A stretch of DNA of 64,000 nt from Paenibacillus faecis (GCF_008084145.1 NZ_VSDO01000005.1:124001-188000); one strand, 5' to 3'. Shown: positions 32,479 through 42,162, counted from the stretch's first letter. Notes: generated by a model from the letters alone, not told the origin. Made by a program: numbers and translations.

Positions 32479-34537
32479 ATGGCTGTCCCTGTTGCTTGGC
32501 GCCGCGACGGTATTGTTTCTCGCGATGGTGGCTGCGTTTCAATGGGTATCCCGCCACGGTTCGGACGCGGAGGCTGTTCGGCGGTATGAAGCGCTGCGCA
32601 AACCGGGCAAAGCCCGCAAGAAGCAAGCGATGTACAGCGTGTTGCAGCAGTTGTATCGCCTATGCGAACGCGTGCCAATCCTGCGCGCTTATTTGCACCA
32701 ACTTCGCAAACGAATGACCATTCTCCAGCTTGGCGACGAATGGAAGCTTCGGCTGGAGACGATGCGGACGGCACTGCTGATTTGGGGCGTGCTGCTCGCG
32801 GCGGCTGTTCCGCTGGCGATCGGCGTGCGCGACCCGGCCACGCTCGGCATGATGGGCATCGGCTTCTGGGTTGGCCACGGAATCTTTTCGGATAACCTGG
32901 TCCATCGGTTGGAGACGCGACTGCTCCGGCAACTCCGGCATTTTTTTTCGGATGTGCGTCATCATTATCATCGTCATGGCATGGTGGAAGAAGCCATTTA
33001 TGAAGCGGCGGACGGCGCGCCGTATGAGATGGCGCTGCACGGACACGAAATATATGAAGTGCTCACGGCAAGCGACGCCGAGCAGCGGCTGGCGCAGTAT
33101 ATCGAGAGCGCGCCGAACCGCTATTTGCAGGGCTTGGCCGGGCTGTCGCATCTGGTGAAGGAATACGGCGACAAACGAACCGCAGCCGGTTCCGTGTACT
33201 TGAAGGCGCTCGGGAAGCTCGCGACAGAACTGAATCTGGAATTGCTGCGCCGCGAGCGCCTCGGCTTCCTGCTGCAAGGACTGACCGCCATCGCGCTGTT
33301 GCCGCTGCTGTTTACCCGGCCGATCGAAGCTTGGGCCAGCCATTACTTTCCGGCCATGGACGCCTTTTATGCGAGCACGACCGGCTGGATCGTGAAAATC
33401 GGCCTGATGGCGGTCGTATGGCTGTCCTACGTCCTGCTGCGGAACATTCAGGAGTTGGACGCGAGTCCAAAACCGACCGGCCGAAAAAGATGGGAGAAAC
33501 GGGTGTACGAATGGCCATGGATGCGCTGGCTTGTGCATCGTTTCGGTCCCGCCCCCGGTTCCCGAGAAGCTGACCGCATGGTCAAGCTGCTTAAAGACAC
33601 CGCATCGCCGCTTCGGCTGGAATGGCTCTATGTACAGCGCATCGTGGCCGGGGGCATGGCTTTTTTGGCTGTGCTCGGGATGTTTATGGCGCTTCATGCC
33701 GCAAGCCGGCATCAAATCTTGTATGCGCCGGTAAAGCCGGGTATCCTGTTCGGTCAACTTTCGCCGGAAGAGGAAGCCAAGGCGCGCGAGGCGGCAGCGA
33801 TCGATCGCCGCATCATCGATCGCGTAAAGGAGGTGAAGCACCGCACCGAAGAAACGGTGATGGCCCTGCTCCGCAGTGAATTACCGACGACGAATCAGGA
33901 CGATCAGCTTCGCGCCGCGGCTCGGCGCATTATGGGCAAGCTCGCGAAGCTGGACAATCAGTATGTAATGTGGTGGGAAGCGCTCCTCGCCGCTCTCGCG
34001 GGATGGGGCGGCTACGCCATGCCGGTCGGCGTTCGGATGTTTCAGCGGCGCATGCGGCAGATGGAGATGAAGCATGAAGTGGATCAGCTGCATGCCGTCA
34101 TCGCCATGCTGGCGGATCTGGACCGGATGTCGGTCGAGCATCTGCTCATCTGGATGGAACAGTTTGCCCGCGTGTTCAAGGAACCGCTGCAAACCTGCTT
34201 GCTCCATTTCGAACAGGGCGCAGATCAGGCGCTGGCGCAGCTGAAAGAGGATGCGCCGTTTGTGCCGTTCGTCCGCACGGTCGAAAAGCTGGAACTGGCG
34301 GCGCAAAGTTTGCCGATTCGGGAAGCGTTCGACGACCTGGAGTCGGAACAGGCTTACGCGCAGGAGCAGCGCAAACAGGAGTACGAGCAATTGATTGAGC
34401 AAAAGGCAGGCTGGGGAAAATGGATCGGGTTTGCGCCGATGATGGCCCTCATTTTCGGCTATCTGGTCATTCCGCTCGTCATCGTCAGCTTGCATCAGAT
34501 GTCCGTTTACTACGAACAGCTTCAGCGCATTCAGTAA
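32462..34537 (+). CDS. Platform membrane protein, apparently TadB and TadC-like halves fused
   Basis: This protein of about 691 residues has two similar-length halves. The first (about 1-365) has membrane segments near 7-27, 100-138, 275-300 and 320-345 and a cytosolic block (LRQLRHFFSDVRHHYHRHGM). The second (about 380-691) has segments near 410-435, 500-520 and 660-685. T2SF-type proteins of Tad systems normally come as two genes, TadB and TadC. ATG 32462 (or 32468) lies just inside the end of the ATPase gene; the longer upstream frame belongs to that gene. It would form the inner-membrane platform. Confidence 0.65.
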   Translation: MAMRLEWLSLLLGAATVLFLAMVAAFQWVSRHGSDAEAVRRYEALRKPGKARKKQAMYSVLQQLYRLCERVPILRAYLHQLRKRMTILQLGDEWKLRLETMRTALLIWGVLLAAAVPLAIGVRDPATLGMMGIGFWVGHGIFSDNLVHRLETRLLRQLRHFFSDVRHHYHRHGMVEEAIYEAADGAPYEMALHGHEIYEVLTASDAEQRLAQYIESAPNRYLQGLAGLSHLVKEYGDKRTAAGSVYLKALGKLATELNLELLRRERLGFLLQGLTAIALLPLLFTRPIEAWASHYFPAMDAFYASTTGWIVKIGLMAVVWLSYVLLRNIQELDASPKPTGRKRWEKRVYEWPWMRWLVHRFGPAPGSREADRMVKLLKDTASPLRLEWLYVQRIVAGGMAFLAVLGMFMALHAASRHQILYAPVKPGILFGQLSPEEEAKAREAAAIDRRIIDRVKEVKHRTEETVMALLRSELPTTNQDDQLRAAARRIMGKLAKLDNQYVMWWEALLAALAGWGGYAMPVGVRMFQRRMRQMEMKHEVDQLHAVIAMLADLDRMSVEHLLIWMEQFARVFKEPLQTCLLHFEQGADQALAQLKEDAPFVPFVRTVEKLELAAQSLPIREAFDDLESEQAYAQEQRKQEYEQLIEQKAGWGKWIGFAPMMALIFGYLVIPLVIVSLHQMSVYYEQLQRIQ

Positions 34538-34551
34538 GCGGACATGTTGCG

Positions 34552-34580
34552 GCGCTTTCCAAACGGGAAGTGTCTTTTTT
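34552..34580 (+). terminator. Terminator-like hairpin after the platform gene
   Basis: CGCTTTCC pairs with GGGAAGTG (two G-T pairs) around AAAC, followed by a run of T. It separates the platform gene from the pilin-like genes. Confidence 0.5.
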
Positions 34581-34613
34581 ATTCCAAATTTCATTTAAAG
34601 GAGAGATCGGTTC

Positions 34614-35093
34614 ATGTCCAACGCGCAAAAAGCACTCGTGATGGCGGCAGGCATTTTTCTTGCCATCGCGCTCATTACCCTCGCGGTCGTGCTGTTTATT
34701 TCCGCGCAAGACTCCACCAAGGCGGCGCAAAGCAATTTCAGCAATATCCAGACGGAGCTGTCGCAAACGGCGTTTACGGTGTACGACAACACGACGTTGT
34801 CGGGCAGTCAGGTGGTCAACGCGCTGCGCAAGTTCAGTGATAAAGAAGAGTTCGGCATCCAGATTGTCACCGGGAAAAATCCGGCGGGTCAGTGGTATGG
34901 CAAGGTGATCAACACGGGTGTTCCGATCGACAGCGTGACCTACGGTTCAGTGGTTGGTGATGCGCCGGGGCAACTGAGCCATGCGCTCGATGAAGCGAAT
35001 ATCAACTACGTCAATCCGAGCGGCAAATTTCGGGCGCAACTGGTGCATGACAGCAGCAACGTCATTCGCGGCATCGTGTTTCGGCAGCAGTAA
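34614..35093 (+). CDS. Pilin-like protein 1
   Basis: This 159-residue protein has a single N-terminal hydrophobic helix (about 8-31, ALVMAAGIFLAIALITLAV) and a soluble remainder with a TAFTVYDNTTLSGSQVVNALRKF block. That is the shape of a type IV pilin-like subunit, but no clear prepilin peptidase site is visible. AAAGGAGAG precedes ATG 34614. As the first and most hydrophobic of four similar small genes it is a candidate major filament subunit. Confidence 0.55.
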   Translation: MSNAQKALVMAAGIFLAIALITLAVVLFISAQDSTKAAQSNFSNIQTELSQTAFTVYDNTTLSGSQVVNALRKFSDKEEFGIQIVTGKNPAGQWYGKVINTGVPIDSVTYGSVVGDAPGQLSHALDEANINYVNPSGKFRAQLVHDSSNVIRGIVFRQQ

Positions 35094-35121
35094 GCGTCTT
35101 TACTGACATCACAACGCTGAC

Positions 35122-35161
35122 GGGGCGTCCTTTCGGGTATAGACGGACGCCCCGGCGTTTT
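35122..35161 (+). terminator. Hairpin between pilin-like genes
   Basis: GGGGCGTCC (35122-35130) pairs perfectly with GGACGCCCC (35145-35153), followed by GGCGTTTT. It may attenuate expression of the downstream minor pilin-like genes relative to the first. Confidence 0.75.
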
Positions 35162-35175
35162 CAAGGAGGAAGCCG

Positions 35176-35565
35176 ATGGAACATGCACCCAGAACGATGC
35201 TGGAAATGAGCGTGGCCTGTCTTCTCTTTCTGATGGCCGCAACGAGCGGACTCATGCTCTTTCAAACCGGGGCCGCGCTGAACGCCACCGCCTATGTGTC
35301 GGGAAAGACGCTGGATCGCAACATGCAGATGACGTTTTCACCGATTGCCGGCGACGGCACCGTATCCGGCGCAGAGGTAGCGCAGTCCGTTGCCCGGCTG
35401 GAGACGGGAGACGCGGAAATTGTGGTGGACGGCGTTCGATACGCGCCGCCGCTCGATCGGGACCCGTTCGTCCCCGCCGGCATTCGCCTGAATGCCCGGT
35501 ATACGGCAGTCGCCCAGCGGGATGCGTCCGGGCGGCTGCTGCGCCTCATTTTCGCTTTACGCTAA
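35176..35565 (+). CDS. Pilin-like protein 2
   Basis: This 129-residue protein has an N-terminal hydrophobic segment (about 10-30, LEMSVACLLFLMAATSGLML) with a glutamate (Glu10) just before it, as in type IV pilins, whose Glu5 lies after cleavage. The rest is a small beta-rich domain. AAGGAGGAAG precedes the ATG. It is likely a minor pilin-like component; no direct homology is recognised. Confidence 0.5.
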   Translation: MEHAPRTMLEMSVACLLFLMAATSGLMLFQTGAALNATAYVSGKTLDRNMQMTFSPIAGDGTVSGAEVAQSVARLETGDAEIVVDGVRYAPPLDRDPFVPAGIRLNARYTAVAQRDASGRLLRLIFALR

Positions 35566-35575
35566 GGAGAATGCC

Positions 35576-36124
35576 ATGAACAGTTTCTCGAAAGTTTTCG
35601 CGGCGCTCATTGCCGTTCTTTTGCTCTACCTCTACCCCATTTCCGCAGCCTTCGACCAGCAGGACGATATTTCGGAGTTGGTCGTCCTGCGGGCGACGAC
35701 AACATTTGTGGATGCGGTGCGGGACAAAGGCTTTGTGTCGCCGACCATGTATACGGACTTTATGGAGGCGATTGCGGCAACGGGCAACACCTTCGATGTG
35801 CAAATGGAACACGGCAGCAAAAAGTACGTGCCGGTTTATGACGACCCGACAAGGCCGGATACGTTTCGGGGCAGCTACGAAGTGCACTACGACCTATTTT
35901 ACAACGCGCAGATTTTGCCTGTTCTCTTCCCGAACAGCGCGGCCGCAAAAGACGATCCGGCGCGACGCTACAAGCTGCGGGTCGGCGACACGTTTGCGGT
36001 CACGGTCAAAAATACGAACCGGACTCCCGGCACGATCCTGTTCGATTTTCTGAATCAGGCTATCAGTCCGAACGAAAAAATCTTCATTCCTTACGGCGGG
36101 GTGGTGCGCAATGAGGCTGATTGA
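35576..36124 (+). CDS. Pilin-like or secreted protein 3
   Basis: This 182-residue protein has an N-terminal hydrophobic helix (about 6-24) and a soluble domain containing YEVHYDLFYNAQIL and a C-terminal YGGVVRNEAD. ATG 35576 follows AAGGAGA; an upstream in-frame start at 35492 lies in the previous gene. It overlaps the next gene by 14 bases. It is inferred to be part of the filament or its base from context. Confidence 0.5.
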   Translation: MNSFSKVFAALIAVLLLYLYPISAAFDQQDDISELVVLRATTTFVDAVRDKGFVSPTMYTDFMEAIAATGNTFDVQMEHGSKKYVPVYDDPTRPDTFRGSYEVHYDLFYNAQILPVLFPNSAAAKDDPARRYKLRVGDTFAVTVKNTNRTPGTILFDFLNQAISPNEKIFIPYGGVVRNEAD

Positions 36125-37094
36125 ATGGGCCATTGTCGGAGCGCTCATTTTCCTGCCGTTTGCGACGATAAACCGGATCGATGTCGAATTGCAGCGGAAG
36201 GCGATGCTGACCGAGCTTCGGTATAACACCGCGCTGGATGCGGCGGTGGATGACGCGGCGCGGATGTTGACCGTCAATGCGAACCAGCAGCGGGAGACGC
36301 AATACGAATCGGCCAAGCGGGTGGCGCTGAACAAGGACGAGGCGATTGCCGCTTTTTATCGGACGCTGTACGCAAGCTTCGGCATTGCCGACGATCCCGT
36401 TGCCCAAGGCGTGCTGGGTCGGTATATCCCGGCTATTGCGGTGATTGGTTACGACGGCTTCTACGTCTATGCCGAGGAGGAGTGGACGGGAGCGGACGGG
36501 AACACGGAACGGAAACCGGTTTGGGGAGCGAAAAAGCCGTATGCCTACGCCGATCAAAAGGGCAACAGCCTTTCGTTTACGCTGGACGATTTCGTCCTCG
36601 CTTACGATGCGATCAGCCGGAGCTGGCACGAAGGCTGGCGCGCCGACGTCGGGCAGCAGACGAATATTACGTTATTAAAGGATGCGGAGCGATTTGAGCA
36701 GGTGCGCCGGAGCACCATCGTCCGCGCAATTGAAGACGAACTCGCGTACCGGATCAATAAACACAACGAATCGGTTTCCCGATTTGGTCTCTCCTACACG
36801 TTTACATTGCCAACGATTTCACAGGAAGAATGGAACAATACCGTGGATGACGTCGGGGTGCTTGCTTTTATCCAAGGCATTCCGATGGGAGGCAAGTTTT
36901 ACAACAATTATGCGCTCGGCGGAAGCCGCGTGCTCAAGAAGCCGGAGATTGTCGGAGCCAGGAAAGGAAGCATGAAAGTGTATTATCGCAGCACATGCGG
37001 CTTTACTTATCCGGTGGAAGAGACGTTTTCCAGCGAAAAAGCGGCCGCGCAAAAAGGCTATATGCCGCTGGACTGTCCTGTCTCGCCATCTTAA
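36111..37094 (+). CDS. Pilin-like or anchor protein 4
   Basis: This 327-residue protein has a single hydrophobic N-terminal helix (about 5-20, EWAIVGALIFLPFATI), then a long soluble part with repeated aromatic blocks (YDGFYVYAEEEW, PYAYADQ) and a final pair of cysteines (TCGFTYP and LDCPVSPS). A disulphide between them is possible. It starts inside the previous gene. No function is recognised beyond membership of this cluster. Confidence 0.5.
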   Translation: MRLIEWAIVGALIFLPFATINRIDVELQRKAMLTELRYNTALDAAVDDAARMLTVNANQQRETQYESAKRVALNKDEAIAAFYRTLYASFGIADDPVAQGVLGRYIPAIAVIGYDGFYVYAEEEWTGADGNTERKPVWGAKKPYAYADQKGNSLSFTLDDFVLAYDAISRSWHEGWRADVGQQTNITLLKDAERFEQVRRSTIVRAIEDELAYRINKHNESVSRFGLSYTFTLPTISQEEWNNTVDDVGVLAFIQGIPMGGKFYNNYALGGSRVLKKPEIVGARKGSMKVYYRSTCGFTYPVEETFSSEKAAAQKGYMPLDCPVSPS

Positions 37095-37208
37095 CGAGAC
37101 AGCGATGTTTCGGAAAGTGGACACGCCGTCAGATCGGCTTTATGATGAACCTAACAGTCGAAATCTTCCAAACTTGTCATGACCCCTATTAAGAGAGGAG
37201 CGAATGGC

Positions 37209-38315
37209 GTGAGAAAATGGGTAATTGCAGGACTTGTCGCCGCGATGATTTGCAGCCCGTTCACCGTAACGGCAAGCGCGGCGAGCAACTCTCCATCCTT
37301 TGTCGGCGTCGTCATGGACGGACAAAAAATCTGGTTTCCCGATGCGCAAGCATTTGTCGATGAAAACAACCGGACGCTCGTGCCGGTTCGATTCATCGCG
37401 GAACAGATGGGCGCGAAAGTTGGATGGGAGCCCAAAACCATGACCGTTCCGATTGAGCGGGACGACCTGCATATTGTGCTTACGATCGGCGATAGCACGG
37501 CGCTCGTCAACGGTAAAGAAGTGGTCTTCGATTCGAAGGCGATTACCAGCGGCGGCCGGACGTTTGTCCCGCTGCGTTTTGTCAGCGAAGCGCTGGGGGC
37601 GGAAGTGAATTGGGATAGCCCGACATCGACCGTATTTATTTCCACACAAGAAGATGCCAATGCAAAGTACGATGAATGGGGCCGCCTGATTCGCACAACC
37701 AATTTGCCGAAGAACGCGAAAGATTACTCGTACATTCTGGCCGATGTGCCGAATGAAGCCTATGAAATGGCCTATCCCTACTCGCATCCTACGGACAGCA
37801 AGGTTTCTTTGGTGCTCTATTCGACCATACCGGAATTCAATAAGAAAAACGTGGATATATGGATGAACCGGCTGAAAACGTTCGGCGCGTTGTGGCTGAA
37901 TGTGGATTACAACACGATCGACGATTCGTGGGCGCAGGCGGTATTCGCCACGAAAGTGCAAAGCTCCAATGCGGAATTGAAATATATCCGGCGGTATGTG
38001 GAGTGGGTGAAAGAAAACAAGATTCAGATCGAAGGATACCTTGATCCCGAGCCTTCCATGATCTATCGGAACGGATTCGGCGATAATTATATCCGATCCA
38101 AATTCAGGATTAAATTTGTTTCGTTTAAGGAAAGTAAAGACTTGCTCTATGATGAAAGGTTCCCTAACCAACAATCTTTGGAAAAAGGAATTTGGTATGA
38201 AGGCTACACCGATATCTCGATGTCCACGAATGTGGGAGGCGATTGGGGGCCAACGTTGAAAGTAAGTCCGAGCGCTAGTTTATTCTACAACCATACGATT
38301 AAAAGGATGGAGTAG
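37209..38315 (+). CDS. Secreted protein with copper-amine-oxidase N-terminal domain
   Basis: This 368-residue protein has a Sec signal peptide (RKWVIAGLVAAM, then cleavage near TASA-AS). The next about 110 residues form the copper amine oxidase N-terminal-like domain (VDENNRTLVPVRFIAEQMGAKVGWEP and GRTFVPLRFVSEALGAEVNWD are the two repeats). In Bacillales this domain is a cell-surface binding module and not an oxidase. The C-terminal 200 residues are unrecognised. GTG 37209 is preferred to ATG 37179 because GAGGAG lies at about 37194-37199. Confidence 0.8.
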   Translation: MRKWVIAGLVAAMICSPFTVTASAASNSPSFVGVVMDGQKIWFPDAQAFVDENNRTLVPVRFIAEQMGAKVGWEPKTMTVPIERDDLHIVLTIGDSTALVNGKEVVFDSKAITSGGRTFVPLRFVSEALGAEVNWDSPTSTVFISTQEDANAKYDEWGRLIRTTNLPKNAKDYSYILADVPNEAYEMAYPYSHPTDSKVSLVLYSTIPEFNKKNVDIWMNRLKTFGALWLNVDYNTIDDSWAQAVFATKVQSSNAELKYIRRYVEWVKENKIQIEGYLDPEPSMIYRNGFGDNYIRSKFRIKFVSFKESKDLLYDERFPNQQSLEKGIWYEGYTDISMSTNVGGDWGPTLKVSPSASLFYNHTIKRME

Positions 38316-38319
38316 AGAT

Positions 38320-41300
38320 ATGAACAAATTGCATAAACGATTGTTGAGCATGCTGCTGGCATGCTTATTTTTGTTTTTCTCCATTCCAACCTCTGTTTTC
38401 GCGGGACCTCCCGATGTCAGAACTGAAAATGGCACCATTAAATTTAAGATCACCAGTACGGCTGCAACATCGTCCATTAAATACAGAACCGTGGGGTGGA
38501 CAGTGCGCCGTGACCAATTATGTTCGAATACGACGCCCAAGCAGTGCGGCGATCCGAGAAGCGGCCAACACGCTTCTTTTTTGGACCAGCAAGTACGGCA
38601 AGTAGGACAGGAACCGAATCCGCCCATCCCCGGCCAGCCTGTCACGACCTATTACGAAGTCAGCGAGGCGCTCGTCACGGAAGGCATGTGGAAAGCGGGC
38701 ATGGGCGACATCAAAGACAACGACGACTTATATTTGCATGCCATCATGGTGTCTATCGACGGAAACGGCAACGTGCGCAAAGGGCCATTTTATACGTTAG
38801 ATGAGATCAAAAGGGCTGAACCTTGGGCGCATCCGGACGACTTGGACGATTATTTCGGCATTCATGTACCCTATCGAAGCGCGGAATTTCCCGTTGATGT
38901 CATTGCGAAAACCGTGAACGGAAAAGTCATAGAGCAACCGCAAGTTACGTTTCTAAAGGGCAAGTACAAAGTTGGGGAAACGATCGATCATGAATTTCCA
39001 GAAACGATTGAGGACAACGGAAAAACGTATACGATCGTTCGATCCTATTTGTCGCCTAAGCAGGACCCGACGCGGAAAGACTGGCTGCAAGAAAATCCCG
39101 AAACGAATCCGAAGGTGCGAACGCGAAGCTTTACGGTGCATCTGGGCGGAACGGACGCGGTTGCCGAATATGCGGAGAACAATCCGGTGAAGGCCATATA
39201 TCAGAAGGAAGACGGCACCAAGCTCAAGGAAATGGACAAAGGCGTTTTCGCAACCGGGGATGAGGCGAATCATACGTTCGAAGAGCAAGTCACATATGGC
39301 GGTCAGACGTATGAGATCATCCGCTCTTACATTACGAACAATAACAAACCCGACGAGAAGCTGTTCGTACTGGAAAAAGGCGACCCCAAACTCAAAGAGC
39401 GTTCCATTTTGGTGGGATCGGGCGGCTCCAACTTTATCGGCATTTACAAAATTCCCTCCTCGGTAACGGTCGCGTCCCGGATTGAAGCGCCGGAAACGGT
39501 CGACCAAAACGTGACCGAAGTGGACGGGAATTTTGTTTTTGAAGTCAAGTCGTTAAAAAATTTGCAGTCATACGAAATCACGGATATTCGAAATGCCAGG
39601 CTCGTTCAAACGGGCGACAAAACCGGAAACCTCTCCGGCACGTCAACGAGTAAAACGATTCCGATCAAAATCCCGTTCACGTCCGGCGACAAAGTGAGCG
39701 TGCAAATCACCGTCGTTGTGAAGGATGTGGACGGCAATACGGGGGACTCGACATCCGATCATACGGTACGCAAAGGCGACGGCGACGGAAAACCGCAGCC
39801 CGGCGCTTCCCAGCAGGCCGAAGCGATGGAGCCAAGCGCTTCTGCTGTCATTCAGGCGGATGCGCGCGGCGCAGAAAAATTTGATGTGCTGCAAGGCATT
39901 CCGACTTCAGAGAACCTGTATGTGAACGCTTTGGCCAAATCGTACTTGTATCGCAACACGTTCACGGAAACGACCGGCACGAAGCAATACCCGATTCAGG
40001 TGAGTAAAACATATACCCTCACCTGGACGGAGACGCGATCCGGCCCGCCCGATGCGGACGGGAATCCGACCACCATTACCGTTCCGCGTTCAGATACACA
40101 GACGGTCACCAAAAACTATTCGATTGAACGCAAGTACAGCTTCTGGACGATTCAAAATCTCGAAGTGTACGGCATTCAAAAGGCGACGGTCTCCAATTAT
40201 GCGCTTCCTTCGGGAACAGTTACGCTGGAGCCGAATGGCTATACGCCGCCAACCGTTTCCGCTGCGCATGATGCGTCGCTCAACGCGCATATCATCGATC
40301 CGGTCTATTCGAATGTGACGCTTCCCGGACAAACGATTTCCGGCGGCTCCAGGCGGCCTTCCGTACCAAACGAGGACTGGACCAACGAGGCCGAGAAAGC
40401 CATCGGCAAGATCAAGGTAAAAAACGACTCGTTCGTTTTTAACGGAAATGCGATTATGGACAATCGAATCGTTGAGGAAAAAGGTCCGACGCCGGGGGCG
40501 ATACCGGCCCCGCCAATGATTGGGCAAGATGTGCTGTACGGCTCTGGCTATGTCATTGATGCCGGAAAAACGAATAAAGCCAATCAACCGAGCACCGGAA
40601 CCATCTTTTATACACTGGTTAAGGGCATTGGCGGCGGAGAAAACAAGAGCTATCCGATCGGCGGCATCAATCCGGTGACGGTGCATACGCCGGTGGTGAA
40701 CTACGCCTCGGTGTCGGACGATCAGGCCCACAACCAGAAAACGCAGCCGACTGCCGGGCGGTCGGCGCTCATTCTGGACCGGCCCTTCTCCGTGACGATT
40801 CCGACAAGCGGCCCGCACATGGACATCAAGGGCTACGGAAATCGGGATTATGCCAAGTATGTGAGGGACAAGCAGGTACGCTTTCCGTTCGATGTGTACA
40901 AAGCGGATCGCACGTCGTTCGTCCCCAAGGACACGTGGGTGTCCATCCCGGTCGGTCAGTTGCAGACGACCTTCTACTTGCCCGTTTGGGTGGACGAGGG
41001 CCATTACGACGTGTTATTCCGAACGTTTGCCGAGAATAGTCCGGCCTCCTTTACGTCCCAGATGAATGCCAATCTGGACTTGTCCAACCATGTGGCTGCG
41101 CAGGTGGTTCCAGTGGAAGTGATCGGACGTCTCTATGATTTCCGCATCACCGACATTGCCGATTTTGCCTGGGAATCGGTGTTCCGCACCCAAAAGGGCA
41201 GCGCGACGCCGACAGGAAACGCCTACTGGGTCGGCACGAAAGGCATTGACGGCGCACCGCGCGGCAATACCCCTCCTTACGTGCTGCCGGTACGGCAAGG

Positions 41301-42138
41301 CAGTCACCCGGAGAGCGGCAAGAAAAATGTTGCGGTCAAAACGGGTTACCATGTCAAATTCGAAGTCATGACGAAAGGCAACATGTTCGGCTCGGGCGAC
41401 GGCATCCTCATTACACCGACGTTTTATTTTGTGGACAGCAAGGGGAAGAACAGGCAGGAAGTCGATCTCTACTATCATTCAGGCAGTCAGCGGTTTATTC
41501 GTATTGGCTCCAGCGACGATGTGGAGAAACGGTATGTGACGCTCGACGCTCGCCTGCGCAATGTGCCGAAGCAGGAGTTGACCGGCACCGCCGCAACGCT
41601 TTGGTCGCTGAACGGTTCGCCCGGAGCGAGGCAGACGTTTATCGATCAATATGTAAAGGATGCGCAGAAGCCGACCTATGTGGGCGGCTACGATATCATG
41701 CTGCTGCCGCCTCGGCTTCGGACGTTTGTCGGAAGCATGCAGGTGCCCTCCGGCATCGATGCGGCCCGCGCCAACGCTTCGGTGCAGAAGTGGTTTGGCG
41801 AATACAGCTTGCCCGCCGCGCCGTACGTGGTGCCGAAAGGCTTCAATCTGGCCGAGTACGGCCGCACGCACCGGCTGGACGACCATGCGCCCGTATTTCT
41901 GAAGGATGGGTACATCATCGTCAATTTCAACATCGAAACGATCCGCAATCAAGACTTGAACCACCCGCATCTGCAATATAAAAACGCGCCGCTGGACAAT
42001 CAGTGGCGGATGGAAGGGTTTCAGCGCAGCTTCGTCGATCCATACGGGGCAACGTTCTCCCTGCTGGACGGCGACGTCGTCTTTTATCATGCCGATTTGT
42101 CCAGCTACGACGACTTTGGGACGGGAGGCACCCATTAA
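38320..42138 (+). CDS. Large secreted surface protein (DUF5704-like)
   Basis: This 1272-residue protein has a signal peptide (cleavage near VFA-GP, residue 28). Two tandem MucBP-like repeats follow (about 190-275 and 283-380: each has a VGE/TGDEAN-type block, ETIEDNGKTYTIVRSY or EEQVTYGGQTYEIIRSY, and an ending glycine-rich strand). A Gly/Pro linker leads to a long C-terminal part (about 950-1272) that resembles uncharacterised DUF5704 proteins. There is no LPXTG and no obvious C-terminal anchor. Four bases separate it from the preceding gene. It may be the tip adhesin or an accessory of the filament, but this is inferred from position. Confidence 0.65.
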   Translation: MNKLHKRLLSMLLACLFLFFSIPTSVFAGPPDVRTENGTIKFKITSTAATSSIKYRTVGWTVRRDQLCSNTTPKQCGDPRSGQHASFLDQQVRQVGQEPNPPIPGQPVTTYYEVSEALVTEGMWKAGMGDIKDNDDLYLHAIMVSIDGNGNVRKGPFYTLDEIKRAEPWAHPDDLDDYFGIHVPYRSAEFPVDVIAKTVNGKVIEQPQVTFLKGKYKVGETIDHEFPETIEDNGKTYTIVRSYLSPKQDPTRKDWLQENPETNPKVRTRSFTVHLGGTDAVAEYAENNPVKAIYQKEDGTKLKEMDKGVFATGDEANHTFEEQVTYGGQTYEIIRSYITNNNKPDEKLFVLEKGDPKLKERSILVGSGGSNFIGIYKIPSSVTVASRIEAPETVDQNVTEVDGNFVFEVKSLKNLQSYEITDIRNARLVQTGDKTGNLSGTSTSKTIPIKIPFTSGDKVSVQITVVVKDVDGNTGDSTSDHTVRKGDGDGKPQPGASQQAEAMEPSASAVIQADARGAEKFDVLQGIPTSENLYVNALAKSYLYRNTFTETTGTKQYPIQVSKTYTLTWTETRSGPPDADGNPTTITVPRSDTQTVTKNYSIERKYSFWTIQNLEVYGIQKATVSNYALPSGTVTLEPNGYTPPTVSAAHDASLNAHIIDPVYSNVTLPGQTISGGSRRPSVPNEDWTNEAEKAIGKIKVKNDSFVFNGNAIMDNRIVEEKGPTPGAIPAPPMIGQDVLYGSGYVIDAGKTNKANQPSTGTIFYTLVKGIGGGENKSYPIGGINPVTVHTPVVNYASVSDDQAHNQKTQPTAGRSALILDRPFSVTIPTSGPHMDIKGYGNRDYAKYVRDKQVRFPFDVYKADRTSFVPKDTWVSIPVGQLQTTFYLPVWVDEGHYDVLFRTFAENSPASFTSQMNANLDLSNHVAAQVVPVEVIGRLYDFRITDIADFAWESVFRTQKGSATPTGNAYWVGTKGIDGAPRGNTPPYVLPVRQGSHPESGKKNVAVKTGYHVKFEVMTKGNMFGSGDGILITPTFYFVDSKGKNRQEVDLYYHSGSQRFIRIGSSDDVEKRYVTLDARLRNVPKQELTGTAATLWSLNGSPGARQTFIDQYVKDAQKPTYVGGYDIMLLPPRLRTFVGSMQVPSGIDAARANASVQKWFGEYSLPAAPYVVPKGFNLAEYGRTHRLDDHAPVFLKDGYIIVNFNIETIRNQDLNHPHLQYKNAPLDNQWRMEGFQRSFVDPYGATFSLLDGDVVFYHADLSSYDDFGTGGTH

Positions 42139-42162
42139 ATTCACCGGACGGGAGGGATAAAC

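Noticed and set aside
32660-33841. Long minus-strand frame opposite the platform protein
   Set aside because: It is a shadow of GC-rich coding sequence with no motif.
40090-41004. Minus-strand 304-codon frame opposite the large secreted protein
   Set aside because: There is no ribosome site or motif, and the plus-strand gene is clear.
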